Assembly: GCA_905479015.1 (NCBI GenBank) | Contig: CAJQKV010000025.1 | Location: forward strand, 1-64,000 | From: an uncultured Cyclobacteriaceae bacterium | GTDB taxonomy: Bacteria > Bacteroidota > Bacteroidia > Cytophagales > Cyclobacteriaceae | DNA length: 64,000 nucleotides | Direction of reading: 5' to 3' | Shown: piece after piece, positions 8,601 to 17,916 of the stretch | How the letters are laid out: the number at the start of each line of letters is the position of its first letter | Position numbering within the stretch: position 1 is the stretch's first letter | The notes under the pieces: generated by a model | The model's input: only the letters and a program-made list of their open reading frames with translations | The model's database searches: none | What the model was told of the DNA's origin: nothing | Program-made: the position numbers and the translations under genes

Positions 8601-9968
8601 TTATTCTTTGGATGATGATTTAGTGGGATAGGCATACCAATCAATTTTTCGAGAGAGGTACATGGTGATGGCCAAAACGAATAATAATCCTAAACTTCCC
8701 ACAAGGAGTGCATAATCCTCAATTTGAATAATTAAATAAATAAACGCGTAAAGCAAGATTAAAATCCCACCAATGACTTGAGTCAATTTTCTTTTTTTTG
8801 AAAAACTATGGGCAAATAAAGTAATCATCAAAATGATGGTTACACTGCTCATCAAATAGCTGAGGGCAAATGAGAGGTGCTCGCTCAAGGCGATCAAAAG
8901 GGTGTAAAAAACACAGAGCGCCAAGCCTACGATCACATATTGCACCGGATGGATGCGCAATCCGTTGAGCAATTGAACAAAAAAGAAAAGTAAAAAAGTG
9001 AGGGCTATAAACAAAGAGGCATATTTTGCAGCCCGCATGGTTTGCTGGTAATCATCTGCCGGCACCCATAAGTTGACACCAAAAGCAGATTCATAAATGC
9101 CCTGAACCGTTCCTCTAAAACTTTGCGGATAAGATCGATTTAAGTTTAACACTTTCCATGATGCGTGAAAACCCTCCTGATCAATCGTTCGCTCATCTGG
9201 CAAGAATGCTCCATCAAAACTTGGACTTGGCCATGACGACTTTAATTCGACAAGGGTTGATTTTCCTAAAGGCACCATACTCAAGCTTGTGCTGCCATTA
9301 ATGCTGAGATCAAGTGAAAAGTCCCACGGTTCATTTGAACTGGGGGGTATAAGAATTCGAGTACTGATCCCCTTTTGAATCACCTCATCTGATTCAACCC
9401 CTGGCTTAAAACCATAAATATCATTTCCCCAATGTAGGGCTACTACTTCTTGTATGCCCCTCAAATCAGACAATCCCAAAGCAACATAGGCCTCCTCCCA
9501 GAGGATCTCTTCTGGGGGTATTTTCCAATCCTCAAAATTTGGATGTGAAAATATCCCTGAAATCTTCATTTTGGAACGATAAACGGTCACCCCGTAAATC
9601 CCTCGATACCTCATTTCAGGCAATATTTCACCCTCAATGTTTAGTTGATCAGGTAAAAAATGGGCATACGCTCTGGATTCAACCCATTTGATCATTTCGC
9701 CATTGTTGTTGTAGACTTTGGAAGAAGTGGTATAAGGCACCGTCAGTACCAATCCTAGAAGGGTTTGGGCACTCCCCCACTTGTCGCTGACCTCTTTTAT
9801 GGCTTCCTCTTGACGTTCATGGCGCTCTTTGATTAAATCTTGAACTATTGAAACAGGAATCAGCAACAACAAAATAAGCACCCCAATGGTCAGCAATCTG
9901 ATACTAATAGATGCCTTCAACCAAGCATTTGCTTTTTCAATCAAAGTAACGGCTTCTGGTTCCTTCAT
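8601..9968 (-). CDS. creD: Cell envelope integrity / inner membrane protein CreD
   Basis: 455 residues, close to the family size. It has one N-terminal membrane helix (about 22-42), a long beta-rich periplasmic domain (ESRAYAHFLPDQLNIEGEI, then YRGIYGVTVYRSKMKISG) and a C-terminal block of about five helices. Both the layout and the conserved 'R-G-I-Y-x-V-x-V-Y' stretch identify CreD/Cet. In enterobacteria CreD is under CreBC control and affects envelope stability and colicin tolerance. Here there is no creBC; the gene follows the gamma-glutamyltransferase gene by 24 bases and probably shares its transcript. Confidence 0.85.
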   Translation of the reverse strand: MKEPEAVTLIEKANAWLKASISIRLLTIGVLILLLLIPVSIVQDLIKERHERQEEAIKEVSDKWGSAQTLLGLVLTVPYTTSSKVYNNNGEMIKWVESRAYAHFLPDQLNIEGEILPEMRYRGIYGVTVYRSKMKISGIFSHPNFEDWKIPPEEILWEEAYVALGLSDLRGIQEVVALHWGNDIYGFKPGVESDEVIQKGISTRILIPPSSNEPWDFSLDLSINGSTSLSMVPLGKSTLVELKSSWPSPSFDGAFLPDERTIDQEGFHASWKVLNLNRSYPQSFRGTVQGIYESAFGVNLWVPADDYQQTMRAAKYASLFIALTFLLFFFVQLLNGLRIHPVQYVIVGLALCVFYTLLIALSEHLSFALSYLMSSVTIILMITLFAHSFSKKRKLTQVIGGILILLYAFIYLIIQIEDYALLVGSLGLLFVLAITMYLSRKIDWYAYPTKSSSKE

Positions 9969-9992
9969 GGGTTATTCGTTCATTAATAATAA

Positions 9993-11735
9993 CTATTGAG
10001 TCGTACAAATACTTTCGACAGGACCTTTTGCTGTGCCTTCCCAGTCCGCATCTGCGACCCCCGTCCAAAGCTGAGTCATCTCGTCATAGCGCAAAGCATG
10101 AACTCGGGCAAAAGCACCATAACGCTCGAGTGGCGTCACCTCAAAACCAGCACCCAACCAGAGCAATGAATCTGCCGCGGCCCAACCATTATTGAGCGTA
10201 AATTCGGCATTGATTTGAAGCCCTCTGCCCACATAATTGCCTGATAGTGAATCAAAGGCAGACATGGGATGCACTCGCGGTGCCAACACTGCGGCTTGTA
10301 AAGACATTCCTTGATCAATAAATCGAGAAATCGTTTGTACAATTCCTGACAAAATTCTTAATCCTCCAGCCGCACCCAGCACCATGACCGTTTTCCCATC
10401 TTTAGTGACAATGGTCGGTGCAATGGTCGTTCTTGGCCGTGAACCTGGCGCTTGATCCGTTCCTGATAAATATGCTCCCATCGTGGATGCATAAACAAAG
10501 CCCAATCCAGGCGTAATCACCTTAGAACCAAAAAGCGGGCCTACGGTTTGGGTAATTGAAACCACCATGCCCTGACAATCCGCCGTAGTAAAATGCGTGG
10601 TATGATGACTGTCCTCTCCCCACGTATCTCCTGACCAGTCGACATTGGTTACGAGTAGGTTTTGTGCCCCTTGATGGTAAACGGCTGCCTGAGCAGTGGC
10701 CCGTTCAGGAACGATGAAGTCTTCAGACGCCTTTTCTGCCCATTCTTTGTCTTGTACGGACAGTAAATCTAGTTCATAGTAGTCTTCATATCTGCTGTTC
10801 GCAGCAAGAGCCAAGGCTTGATTGATGACCAGGGCCCATTCAGCAGGATTCATAAGGGATAACTCAAAGGGTTCCAAAAGATTCAATGCCTTGATCACCA
10901 AGCCGCCTCCTGCTGGGGCCGCAATGGAGTGAATTTCATACCCACGGTATTGGGTAGTCACCATACGTCCTTCCAACACCTTATATTGTGCCAAATCTTC
11001 CAACGTAACAAATCCTCCATTAGCTGCCATGTCTTCGGCAATGCGAAGAGCCGTCTCCCCTTCATAAAAATCTCTGCCTCCACTTTGGGCAATCCGTGTA
11101 AGGGTCTGTGACAAATCGGCCTGAATCAATCGCTCTCCTGCTTGATATAGCACGGAATCCCCCTTGAGCATTTGTGCACTTAAACCGACATTTCCCCGTA
11201 TATTTTCATAGGCCATTTTATGTCGAGCAGCCTCTCCTGGCAAAATTTCAAACCCTTTGGTCGCCAATTCAATGGCTCCCTGCATGAGTGTTTCCAAAGG
11301 CAATGATCCGTGAGCTTCATGCAATTTCACCAAACCCGCAACTACCCCTGGAATGGCAATCGTACCATGACCAGAAGACACTACTGAATCAGGTGTTCTA
11401 TAACTAGCAGGTATTTCGGTCATGGCATTATAAGACTGAAAAGAGCCATCCGTTTTTCGAACCAATATTTGACTCCTCCCTCCAATGCCATTCATCGTAG
11501 GCTCAACCACTGCCAAAGCGAAGCCTGTTGCCACCGCAGCATCTGCAGCATTCCCTCCCCTTTCTAATATTTTATTACCTACCGTCGTAGCCAGTGGTTG
11601 TGCGGCCACCACCATGCCTTGTTTAGATTGGGCAAATTGAGGGGTTTCTGCTTCTATCGTAGGGCTCTTTTTATCTTGACATGAAAAGAACAAAAGAGAG
11701 AAAATAATGCAATAATTAATTGCTGTCTTGACCAT
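9993..11735 (-). CDS. ggt: Gamma-glutamyltransferase family lipoprotein
   Basis: From the ATG at 11735 (580 residues) it has a lipoprotein signal ending LLFFSC, which favours this start over one 11 codons upstream. The Ntn-hydrolase pattern is complete: GGNAADAAVATGFAL near the start, and TTHFTTAD, whose first Thr (about 379 in this numbering) is the nucleophile freed by self-cleavage. The C-terminal GSRPRTTIAPTIV segment is also conserved. The enzyme splits or transfers gamma-glutamyl groups from glutathione and similar peptides in the periplasm. It lies 82 bases after murF-alr and just before creD. Confidence 0.85.
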   Translation of the reverse strand: MVKTAINYCIIFSLLFFSCQDKKSPTIEAETPQFAQSKQGMVVAAQPLATTVGNKILERGGNAADAAVATGFALAVVEPTMNGIGGRSQILVRKTDGSFQSYNAMTEIPASYRTPDSVVSSGHGTIAIPGVVAGLVKLHEAHGSLPLETLMQGAIELATKGFEILPGEAARHKMAYENIRGNVGLSAQMLKGDSVLYQAGERLIQADLSQTLTRIAQSGGRDFYEGETALRIAEDMAANGGFVTLEDLAQYKVLEGRMVTTQYRGYEIHSIAAPAGGGLVIKALNLLEPFELSLMNPAEWALVINQALALAANSRYEDYYELDLLSVQDKEWAEKASEDFIVPERATAQAAVYHQGAQNLLVTNVDWSGDTWGEDSHHTTHFTTADCQGMVVSITQTVGPLFGSKVITPGLGFVYASTMGAYLSGTDQAPGSRPRTTIAPTIVTKDGKTVMVLGAAGGLRILSGIVQTISRFIDQGMSLQAAVLAPRVHPMSAFDSLSGNYVGRGLQINAEFTLNNGWAAADSLLWLGAGFEVTPLERYGAFARVHALRYDEMTQLWTGVADADWEGTAKGPVESICTTQ

Positions 11736-11816
11736 AAGTGCTAAGATTATAAGGATGAATATAATCAAATAAAGTTTCTGATCTTATCAATACTATGTGA
11801 ACGGTCAAATAATTTC

Positions 11817-14231
11817 TCAGCCAATAAAAATTCTACTTACCCGTTGACTTATGCTGGTCAGAATCTCATAGGGAATGGTTTGTGCCCATTCGGCCAAGTC
11901 TTCAATAGTTGGTTTTTCACCAAAAACGACCACAGTATCCCCTTCAAAACAGCTGATACCTGTGACATCGAGCATCGTCATGTCCATACAGATGTTCCCG
12001 ATCGTTGGTACCTGATGGTCATGGAGACCCATAAAGCCCCTCCCCTTACCGAAAACTCTTGCATAGCCATCAGCATAGCCAATGGGAACGATGGCTATCG
12101 TAGCATTGCGATCAGCACGCCCATCCGTACCATAACCGATATGCTCCCCCTTTTTAACTGTTTTTATTTGAGAAATCCGTGTCTTCAAGACACTTACTGG
12201 AGCCAGGTTCATGGACCCTGAGGGATCAAATCCATAGAGGCCGATGCCCAATCGTACCATATCAAATTGATATTCAGGAAATCTAACCATGGCCGAAGAA
12301 TTGCAAGCATATTTAAGCGGTTGATGAGATCCGCCCATGGTCAGCGCGCCATAGGATTGCTCAAAAATACGGACCTGATTGTGGGTGAAATCATCCTCCA
12401 AGGGCAAATCAGCCATAGAAAAATGTGTGAAAATCCCCGCTACCTCTACAGCGCCCTCCGAAAGCAAACTCTTGATTTCATTCACCTCACTAGGATCAAA
12501 CCCCAATCGATGCATGCCTGTGTCTATTTTTAAATGAATTTTAGGCTTCGAGGCCAAGCTCATTACCTGCTTTAGGCCCGCCATATTGTAAATTTCAGGC
12601 TCCAGCTGATAATCACAAAAAATCTCCAATTGGTCTAAATCTGGATTCATTACCATAATTGGGGTCTCAATTCCATTTTTTCTGAGCGCAATGGCTTCAT
12701 CTAAGTAAGCCACGCCTAAATAATCAATGTGATGAAATTGCAAGACATTGGCTATTTCAAGACTCCCTCCTCCATAGCCAAAAGCTTTCACCATGACCAT
12801 TATTTTGGTCTTTTCTGACAGCCGTTGCTTATATTGATTTAAATTTTGAACAATCCCTTCCAGCTGGATTTCCAATTGGGTTCGATGCTTTTTAGCTTCC
12901 AGTCGATGAATAATTCGTTCTAAAGCAAACTTTCTTGCCCCTTTAACTAAAATCATCTCCTCCTGAAAATTAGGTTGATTTGATAAAAAATCTGCTACCG
13001 TGAGATAAGAAATAACGGGTATCTCAAACTGATCTTGAAATACCGCAATTTGTTTGCCAATGGTAAACAGCCGGTTGATCTTCTGGCTGACCAATAATTC
13101 ATTCACTTTTTTATAAAGGTGGGCATCGGTCAACCCAGATTGCTGAATGTCTGTTAAAATAACCGTCTTATTTTGCCGCTGCTTTTGTTGTTTTAGGAAG
13201 TCAAGGGCCACCGTAAGGCCCTGAAAATCGTTGTTATAAGTATCATCAATCAAATAACAATTATCGATTCCCTTTTTAATTTCCAACCTCATTTCCAAAG
13301 GTTTAAGTTTATCCAAACCCTGTTGAAGGGTCGCTTGATCCAATCCACAAAGTAAGGCTGCTGTGAGGGCATGCAGGGCATTCTCTATCCAAATTTCAAA
13401 AGAAAAAGGAAATTGAAAGACATACCAAGCGCCTTGATATTGAAGGGATACGCTGTTTTTGGAAAGGGCGTAATAAAAGCACGCTTGCGGGTCCGTAGTG
13501 GACCAGTCAAATATCCGATTGGGGTACAATCCTTTTAAGTAATCAAAAACCTCGGCATGGTCTCGCCGACAAATGATTTGCTGGGTCCCTACAAACAATT
13601 TTGCTTTTTCGGCAATTTTATTTGCCAAATCTTTAAACCCTTGATCATGGGCTTCTCCAATATTAGTGAAGATCCCTATGCTCGGTTGAAGAATTTTTTC
13701 CAAATGCTCCATCTCCCCTTGTTGAGAGATCCCTGCTTCAAAAATGCCTATTTGATGATGCGCTGACAGATCCCATACCGAAAGAGGTACCCCGATTTGA
13801 GAGTTAAAGCTCCGGGGACTTTTGGCCAACACAAACTTTTCTGAAAGGAGCGTAGCCAACCATTCTTTAACCAAGGTCTTGGCATTGCTACCGGTAATAG
13901 CAATCAGCGGGATGGGGTGATGTGCGACCGCCCATCTTCCCAAATCTTGTAAACAGGCCCTACTCGAGGGCGTTAAAAAGATATTGGCTTCGGGATAGGC
14001 CTTAACCTCTATGGGCCTTTCCACCACAAAACAACGAACCCCTCGGGCATAAAGCTCAGGAATAAAATCATGCCCATCCGCTCGTGCACTTTTCAGAGCC
14101 ACGAAAAGCAAACCCTCCCATAGTGAAATCAATCGTGAATCATAACCCAACCGGGTAATCATTACTTCTGAATGATGACAGAGTTCTGTCCCTTCGACTT
14201 CCTTAACCAACTGTGACCACGCGATCTTCAT
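11817..14231 (-). CDS. murF-alr: Bifunctional UDP-MurNAc-tripeptide D-Ala-D-Ala ligase / alanine racemase
   Basis: 804 residues combining two peptidoglycan enzymes. Residues 1-450 are MurF: the ATP loop is GSNAKT (114-119), with the Mur-ligase Glu/His segment FEAGISQQGEMEHLE and the C-terminal domain containing DDTYNND. Residues 450-804 are alanine racemase, with the PLP lysine K482 in MVKAFGYG and the GYADGYARVFG and GNICMDMTMLD motifs. One chain thus makes D-Ala from L-Ala and joins D-Ala-D-Ala to the precursor. This fusion is characteristic of Bacteroidota. The start codon overlaps the stop of the upstream GNAT gene by four bases (ATGA), so translation is likely coupled. Confidence 0.95.
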   Translation of the reverse strand: MKIAWSQLVKEVEGTELCHHSEVMITRLGYDSRLISLWEGLLFVALKSARADGHDFIPELYARGVRCFVVERPIEVKAYPEANIFLTPSSRACLQDLGRWAVAHHPIPLIAITGSNAKTLVKEWLATLLSEKFVLAKSPRSFNSQIGVPLSVWDLSAHHQIGIFEAGISQQGEMEHLEKILQPSIGIFTNIGEAHDQGFKDLANKIAEKAKLFVGTQQIICRRDHAEVFDYLKGLYPNRIFDWSTTDPQACFYYALSKNSVSLQYQGAWYVFQFPFSFEIWIENALHALTAALLCGLDQATLQQGLDKLKPLEMRLEIKKGIDNCYLIDDTYNNDFQGLTVALDFLKQQKQRQNKTVILTDIQQSGLTDAHLYKKVNELLVSQKINRLFTIGKQIAVFQDQFEIPVISYLTVADFLSNQPNFQEEMILVKGARKFALERIIHRLEAKKHRTQLEIQLEGIVQNLNQYKQRLSEKTKIMVMVKAFGYGGGSLEIANVLQFHHIDYLGVAYLDEAIALRKNGIETPIMVMNPDLDQLEIFCDYQLEPEIYNMAGLKQVMSLASKPKIHLKIDTGMHRLGFDPSEVNEIKSLLSEGAVEVAGIFTHFSMADLPLEDDFTHNQVRIFEQSYGALTMGGSHQPLKYACNSSAMVRFPEYQFDMVRLGIGLYGFDPSGSMNLAPVSVLKTRISQIKTVKKGEHIGYGTDGRADRNATIAIVPIGYADGYARVFGKGRGFMGLHDHQVPTIGNICMDMTMLDVTGISCFEGDTVVVFGEKPTIEDLAEWAQTIPYEILTSISQRVSRIFIG

Positions 14232-15082
14232 AACCTCATTTCCATCTCATATTGATCCACATTATTGACCAATCCTGTATTTATTAAAAAATTGAACATG
14301 CCCTTTGCTTCAGAGGGGATATTCATCAAGGTCAGGTCTCTTTGACATACCTGCTGGGCATGTTGCAGCAAAGCGGTTCCCACACCTTGTCTTCTATAAT
14401 CCTTCCGTACTCCCAACTGTGATATCCTCCCCAAATGTTTTTGAAAAATGATATAGCCCATTAACGTTTCCCCCTGATAACCCTCTATCAATTTTTCGTA
14501 TTTCCAGTTCGCATTTAAACGTTCGTTGGCATCTATAAAAGAGGGTGAAAAGTCAACAAATGTATTAAATCGATCCAATTTAAAATCCTGCGATTCCCGA
14601 AAAACAAGATGATTCAATCCCATATCCAAAATAACAGACCCCTTAAAGCAATGCAGCAGTTGTTTTTTTTGAAACCCCATAGCCTCATATAATTTCAATG
14701 CGCGCGCGTGGGTCGTGATGACTTCCAGTAAAATTCTTTCCGCGCCACTTTCTCTCAAATAGGGTAGTAAATTTTTATATATTTTCTGAATGATTCCCTT
14801 TCCCCGGTACACTGCTATGACACCGGTGCCTCCATTATAAACGGTGTCTAATCCTTGAAAATAGGCCCGGCTCTGCAACACAAAACCTATGAGCGCTTCA
14901 TCCTCAAACATCACACCACTGATCTCCCCATTCAGCCCTAGTTTTTCTAACATTCTGATAGAAAAATCCTCATAAGACAACCGTAAGGGAGCATTGGCTT
15001 GGGCAAACGTCCATATAAAACACGTATAGAGGTCTCGAAGCAGCGCAGGTTGATAATATTGAAAAGACAAGGACACAATCAA
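14228..15082 (-). CDS. Tandem GNAT-fold N-acetyltransferase
   Basis: 284 residues with two GNAT domains. The first has the acetyl-CoA loop YRGKGIIQKIY at about 113-123, and the second has YRRQGVGTALLQHA near 240. The substrate is unknown; such proteins acetylate amino groups of small molecules or proteins in the cytoplasm. The open frame starts at TTG (15082) or GTG (15076); there is no ATG, so the start is uncertain. It overlaps murF-alr by ATGA and is the first gene of that transcript, a conserved neighbourhood suggestive of a role near cell-wall precursors, though that is inference. Confidence 0.8.
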   Translation of the reverse strand: MIVSLSFQYYQPALLRDLYTCFIWTFAQANAPLRLSYEDFSIRMLEKLGLNGEISGVMFEDEALIGFVLQSRAYFQGLDTVYNGGTGVIAVYRGKGIIQKIYKNLLPYLRESGAERILLEVITTHARALKLYEAMGFQKKQLLHCFKGSVILDMGLNHLVFRESQDFKLDRFNTFVDFSPSFIDANERLNANWKYEKLIEGYQGETLMGYIIFQKHLGRISQLGVRKDYRRQGVGTALLQHAQQVCQRDLTLMNIPSEAKGMFNFLINTGLVNNVDQYEMEMRL

Positions 15083-15363
15083 TAGAATATAAAAATAATG
15101 ATAAAGTAAATGAAAAATATAACCAACTCCTTTATTCGAAGAAAGAAACCCTCTTCTTCATGGAAGAAACTTATTGAATCAGGCCTCCCTTTCTATATTC
15201 TCACAGCCGTCAAGTTCTACGGGCCTACCTAAAAAGTATCCTCCGATCAAAAAGAAAAATTATATGTTAATAATCATTTAACTTTCTTACGATGTTAACG
15301 GTCGATTATTTAATTTTGAAATCTGATTTTAAAAGAGAAGCCGAGCCTGTTTTTTTTAAAAAT
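15083..15363. other. Spacer before tRNA-Val
   Basis: No gene. A TAATTTTG box at 15311-15318 on the plus strand could serve the tRNA, with a leader of about 40 bases. Confidence 0.3.
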
Positions 15364-15438
15364 GGGAAGTTAGCTCAGTTGGTTTAGAGCACCGCCTTGA
15401 CAGGGCGGGGGTCGCTGGTTCGAATCCAGTACTTCCCA
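15364..15438 (+). tRNA. tRNA-Val (GAC)
   Basis: The cloverleaf folds cleanly: acceptor GGGAAGT with ACTTCCC, D-arm GCTC/GAGC, anticodon stem CCGCC/GGCGG around the loop TTGACAG with anticodon GAC (15399-15401), and T-arm CTGG-TTCGAAT-CCAG. The discriminator is A. CCA is not encoded. Confidence 0.95.
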
Positions 15439-15527
15439 CATCTTGGCCCATACCGCTTTTAAGCCCCCTCGGTCCACTTTTTTTGTTAAAAACAGTTAAT
15501 CTACTGCGCTCAAAGTGTAGATCTACC

Positions 15528-15535
15528 TACTTTTG
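15528..15535 (+). promoter_or_regulatory. -7 box TACTTTTG directly before rprX
   Basis: TACTTTTG ends five bases before the ATG at 15540, so if used the mRNA would be nearly leaderless. No -33 TTG is seen at the proper distance. Read-through from the tRNA is an alternative. Confidence 0.3.
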
Positions 15536-15539
15536 ATGC

Positions 15540-17156
15540 ATGAGTAAAAATAGGTTAGGCTGGATTATTGCCCTGATGAGCGTTGCGCTAACCGGTCTCA
15601 TTGCTTTTCAATGGTATTGGATTGATACGGTAATCACTGGCAATCGTGACCATTTTGAACGCGATGTCATGACGGCTTTGTCAAATGTAACTAAGAAGCT
15701 AGAACAACAAGAGGCCTTATTTTATGTCAACCGGCAAATGAATAATCTCCCCTCTCAAGGTCAATCAAGGGGATTTCAACCCTTTCAATTTCAAGCAACT
15801 CCCCCCCTAAATCAAAGGCAGGTCCTTCAAGGGAAAGAAAAGATTCTATTTGAAGACAGTCTCTCTAGTACAGGAAGTTTCAACTTTTCTTTTGAAGTGG
15901 TAGGTGCACCCCTTAGATCCAATCAAATGGGCAAGGCTTTCTTCGACATGCTCAAATCCAATATTAACAATATTCAATTTGCTTATCCTAAAGATGGGCC
16001 GGAAACTGAAACTCTCAATTCAAATCTTAAAGAAATTTTGGAAAAAATCTCCAATAAATCTAATATGATGATGGGTCTTTTGGAGGAAATGATGTTGCCT
16101 AAGATTGGACTCGCCAATCGTTTTGATCCTGATCAGCTGGATTCTCTTCTTCATACGGAGTTAAAGAAAAAGAGTATTGATATACCCTATGATTATGCCA
16201 TCATCAACCCGCGCTCCGGTCGATTGATTGAAATCAGCAAAGATTACTCAAATGAACGGCTGTTGCAAAGCCACTTCAAAACCAATTTATTCCCCAACGA
16301 TGTCACCAATGAGCCCAATTTATTGGTCATTGATTTTCCGAGTCAAGAGAAGTACCTCATGAGTAAAATCTGGTTCCCTCTATCTAGCTCAGCTTTGTTA
16401 ATTCTCATTATTTTAATTTGCTTCGGCTATGCTGTTTTTACCATTGTTCGGCAGAAAAAAATCTCGGTGATGAAAACCGATTTCATGAATAACATGACCC
16501 ATGAATTCAAAACACCCATTTCCACCATCGGATTGGCCATCGAAGCCCTCCTTGATCCAACGATTCCACAGAAGACCTCCATGAAAATGAAATATTTAGG
16601 CATCATTGCAGATGAAAATAAACGCTTAGAGAGCCAGGTAGCTGATGTTTTGCAAATGGCACAACTCGATAAAAACGAATTAAAATTAAATTTAGTAACC
16701 GTGGATCTTCATGCCATTATCCAACAAGCAGTAGACAAAATTTCTATTCAAATGGAGCGTAAATTAGGACATCTAAAATTGGCATTAAATGCTTCCCAGT
16801 TCAAATTAAAAGGGGATGAAGCTTATCTCTTGGGTGTCCTTCTCAACCTATTAGATAATGCTTTGAAATATTCAAATGATGCCCCCAATATCATGATCCG
16901 AACACAAAACATCAGAGGTCAGCTCATCTGCTCCATCAAAGATCATGGGATGGGTATGAGCAAAGAAGCCCAAAGAAATATTTTTCAGAAATTCTATCGC
17001 GTGGCCAGTGGCAATGTGCACAATATCAAAGGTTTTGGACTTGGTCTGGCTTATGTCAAAGAGATCATCACGCTCCATCATGGAAGCATCGAGGTGGAAA
17101 GTGAGCTTAAAAAAGGGACCAATTTTATAGTTAAATTTCCTCTAGATTATGAATAA
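15540..17156 (+). CDS. rprX: Sensor histidine kinase, RprX type
   Basis: 538 residues. It has membrane helices at about 8-28 and 281-302, with a periplasmic sensor region between them. The cytoplasmic part has the dimerisation/phospho-acceptor motif MTHEFKTPISTI with His321, followed by the ATPase domain (NLLDNALKYS, then GMGMSKE and GFGLGLAYVKEI). It autophosphorylates and passes phosphate to the regulator gene that overlaps its end by eight bases. The HEFKTPISTI wording is that of RprX of Bacteroides and Porphyromonas, an envelope and stress sensor. The signal sensed here is unknown. Confidence 0.85.
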   Translation: MSKNRLGWIIALMSVALTGLIAFQWYWIDTVITGNRDHFERDVMTALSNVTKKLEQQEALFYVNRQMNNLPSQGQSRGFQPFQFQATPPLNQRQVLQGKEKILFEDSLSSTGSFNFSFEVVGAPLRSNQMGKAFFDMLKSNINNIQFAYPKDGPETETLNSNLKEILEKISNKSNMMMGLLEEMMLPKIGLANRFDPDQLDSLLHTELKKKSIDIPYDYAIINPRSGRLIEISKDYSNERLLQSHFKTNLFPNDVTNEPNLLVIDFPSQEKYLMSKIWFPLSSSALLILIILICFGYAVFTIVRQKKISVMKTDFMNNMTHEFKTPISTIGLAIEALLDPTIPQKTSMKMKYLGIIADENKRLESQVADVLQMAQLDKNELKLNLVTVDLHAIIQQAVDKISIQMERKLGHLKLALNASQFKLKGDEAYLLGVLLNLLDNALKYSNDAPNIMIRTQNIRGQLICSIKDHGMGMSKEAQRNIFQKFYRVASGNVHNIKGFGLGLAYVKEIITLHHGSIEVESELKKGTNFIVKFPLDYE

Positions 17157-17853
17157 TACAAGAATATTAGTGGTTGAAGATGATGTTAATCTGGGTCAAA
17201 TCCTTGAGGAATATCTCAAATTAAAGGGATTTACGACCACCTTGGCCACTGATGGTGAGGCCGGGCTCACCGCTTTTTATGAGGGCCAATATGACCTGTG
17301 TTTACTGGATTTAATGATGCCAAAAAAGGATGGCTTTTCACTAGCTAAAGATATCAGAGCGGTCAATGCTGATATTCCTGTCATTTTTTTGACCGCTAAA
17401 TCTATGAAAGAAGATGTCTTAAAAGGATTTCAGATAGGCGGCGATGATTACGTAACCAAACCATTTAGTATGGAGGAATTACTGCTCAGAATTACTGCCA
17501 TTTTACGACGATCCAGTTCTAAAAAATCCGCCGCCTTTCCAAAAGAATATGTGGTTGGAAATATTCGATACCATTATGACGAAAACACGTTAATCATCGA
17601 TCAGCACAATATCTCCTTAACTACCAAAGAAAACGAACTGATGAAATTATTTTTGGAAAATCTAAATCAAACCGTAGATAGGACCTTAGCTCTCAAGCGT
17701 ATTTGGAAAAATGACAGCTATTTCAATGCCAGAAGCATGGATGTGTACATTGCCAAACTTCGAAAATATCTTCAATTAACAGATGTATTTAAAATCATTA
17801 CGATCCATGGAGAAGGATTTAAATTGATTCAAGTCAATTCTGATAGCTATTGA
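17149..17853 (+). CDS. rprY: Response regulator, OmpR/RprY type
   Basis: 234 residues. The receiver domain has acidic D11/D12, phospho-acceptor D54 in LLDLMMPKKDGF, TAK and the TKPF lysine. The C-terminal winged-helix domain ends with the recognition-helix pattern RSMDVYIAKLRKYL. It is the DNA-binding partner of the kinase encoded immediately upstream, with overlapping genes indicating translational coupling. RprY in related bacteria controls stress and envelope genes. There is no terminator between the two genes. Confidence 0.9.
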   Translation: MNNTRILVVEDDVNLGQILEEYLKLKGFTTTLATDGEAGLTAFYEGQYDLCLLDLMMPKKDGFSLAKDIRAVNADIPVIFLTAKSMKEDVLKGFQIGGDDYVTKPFSMEELLLRITAILRRSSSKKSAAFPKEYVVGNIRYHYDENTLIIDQHNISLTTKENELMKLFLENLNQTVDRTLALKRIWKNDSYFNARSMDVYIAKLRKYLQLTDVFKIITIHGEGFKLIQVNSDSY

Positions 17854-17858
17854 CCTAT

Positions 17859-17866
17859 TATATTTG
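17859..17866 (+). promoter_or_regulatory. -7 box TATATTTG for the HisA-like gene
   Basis: TATATTTG lies 50 bases before the ATG at 17917, just after rprY ends, giving the downstream gene its own likely start of transcription. No -33 TTG at the ideal spacing. Confidence 0.35.
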
Positions 17867-17916
17867 TATATTAAGGTTCAATCATTCGTCTCGAGCAACG
17901 CATAAACTTATCCATA

